Source: Chloroflexota bacterium
Lineage (GTDB): Bacteria; Chloroflexota; UBA11872
Length of the DNA stretch: 34,338 nucleotides
Assembly: GCA_026706485.1 (NCBI GenBank)
Contig: JAPOYR010000005.1
Span: forward strand, 1 to 34,338
Reading direction: 5' to 3'
The translations under genes were made by a program, and so were the position numbers. Below are positions 34,249 to 34,338 of this stretch, one piece after another. The notes under the pieces were generated by a model. That model worked only from the letters and a program-made list of their open reading frames with translations. It did no database searches and was not told where the DNA came from. Numbering within the stretch: the stretch's first letter is position 1; each line of letters starts with the position of its first letter.

Positions 34249-34338
34249 AGGGTGTGGGAGAAGCGGCCCACCGCACGAAGTACGGGTAGTGGGTCACTCT
34301 GATGTTGCACTGCGGTATGGTGACCAGTGGTCCGCTGG

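Overview
This is a high-GC window from a bacterium that probably lacks an outer membrane. The best guess is an uncultivated Chloroflexota; a high-GC Actinomycetota cannot be excluded. The main reason is a complete-looking Tad (Flp) pilus operon with no RcpA/CpaC secretin, embedded in sequence typical of accessory genome. Nothing in the window (no rRNA, tRNA or housekeeping gene) fixes the taxonomy.

Layout. (1) 1-6065, + strand, looks like a defence island: the C-terminal end of an Eco57I/type IIG-like DNA methylase, an unrecognised glycine-rich protein, an AAA ATPase behind a probably leaderless promoter, a decayed AlbA/RecG-C-like fragment, then a tight nuclease cassette: PD-(D/E)xK-type protein, EEP-fold nuclease, and an HNH nuclease cut off at base 6065. 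(2) 6066-18706, all on the - strand: a truncated tyrosine recombinase, then (in transcription order from the right) a coiled-coil protein, a partner protein, a VirD4/TraG-like ATPase, a replication-relaxation protein, Flp pilin, TadE, TadG, an Ig-like membrane protein, a Trp-repeat secreted protein, CpaB, CpaF, TadB, TadC and prepilin peptidase, mostly with start-stop overlaps. It reads as one element that couples mobile-DNA functions to a Tad pilus. (3) 19.1-22.0 kb: a frameshifted IS110 transposase, an adjacent broken IS481-type element, and a frameshifted restriction-type nuclease with a small companion ORF. (4) 22.0-24.4 kb, - strand: a second, inverted copy of the EEP-HNH pair, with a broken membrane/exported protein before it and a small membrane protein after it. 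(5) 24.4-29.1 kb, - strand: two paralogous, decaying cassettes (A and B). Each has the same type of TTGACA promoter, a secreted protein with a WCYDG motif, a perfect hairpin, a single-pass membrane protein, a 30-residue hydrophobic peptide and a small CCLIII membrane protein; A also has an SH3 protein. (6) 29.2-33.0 kb: Mu-like phage remnants (head protein, Com), two IS481-type transposase remnants, a nonsense-broken HIT gene and an intact Tat-exported protein. (7) 33.2-34.2 kb: an intact, less GC-rich gene of unknown function.

Two features cut across the regions. First, 256 bases at 5810-6065 occur again as a perfect inverted copy at 22637-22892; identity stops abruptly at the truncation point, so this is a rearrangement breakpoint (or an assembly join) around a 16.6 kb segment. 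Second, many genes between 20 and 33 kb carry nonsense codons or single-base frameshifts, so this half of the window is decaying, while the pilus/transfer operon is open throughout.
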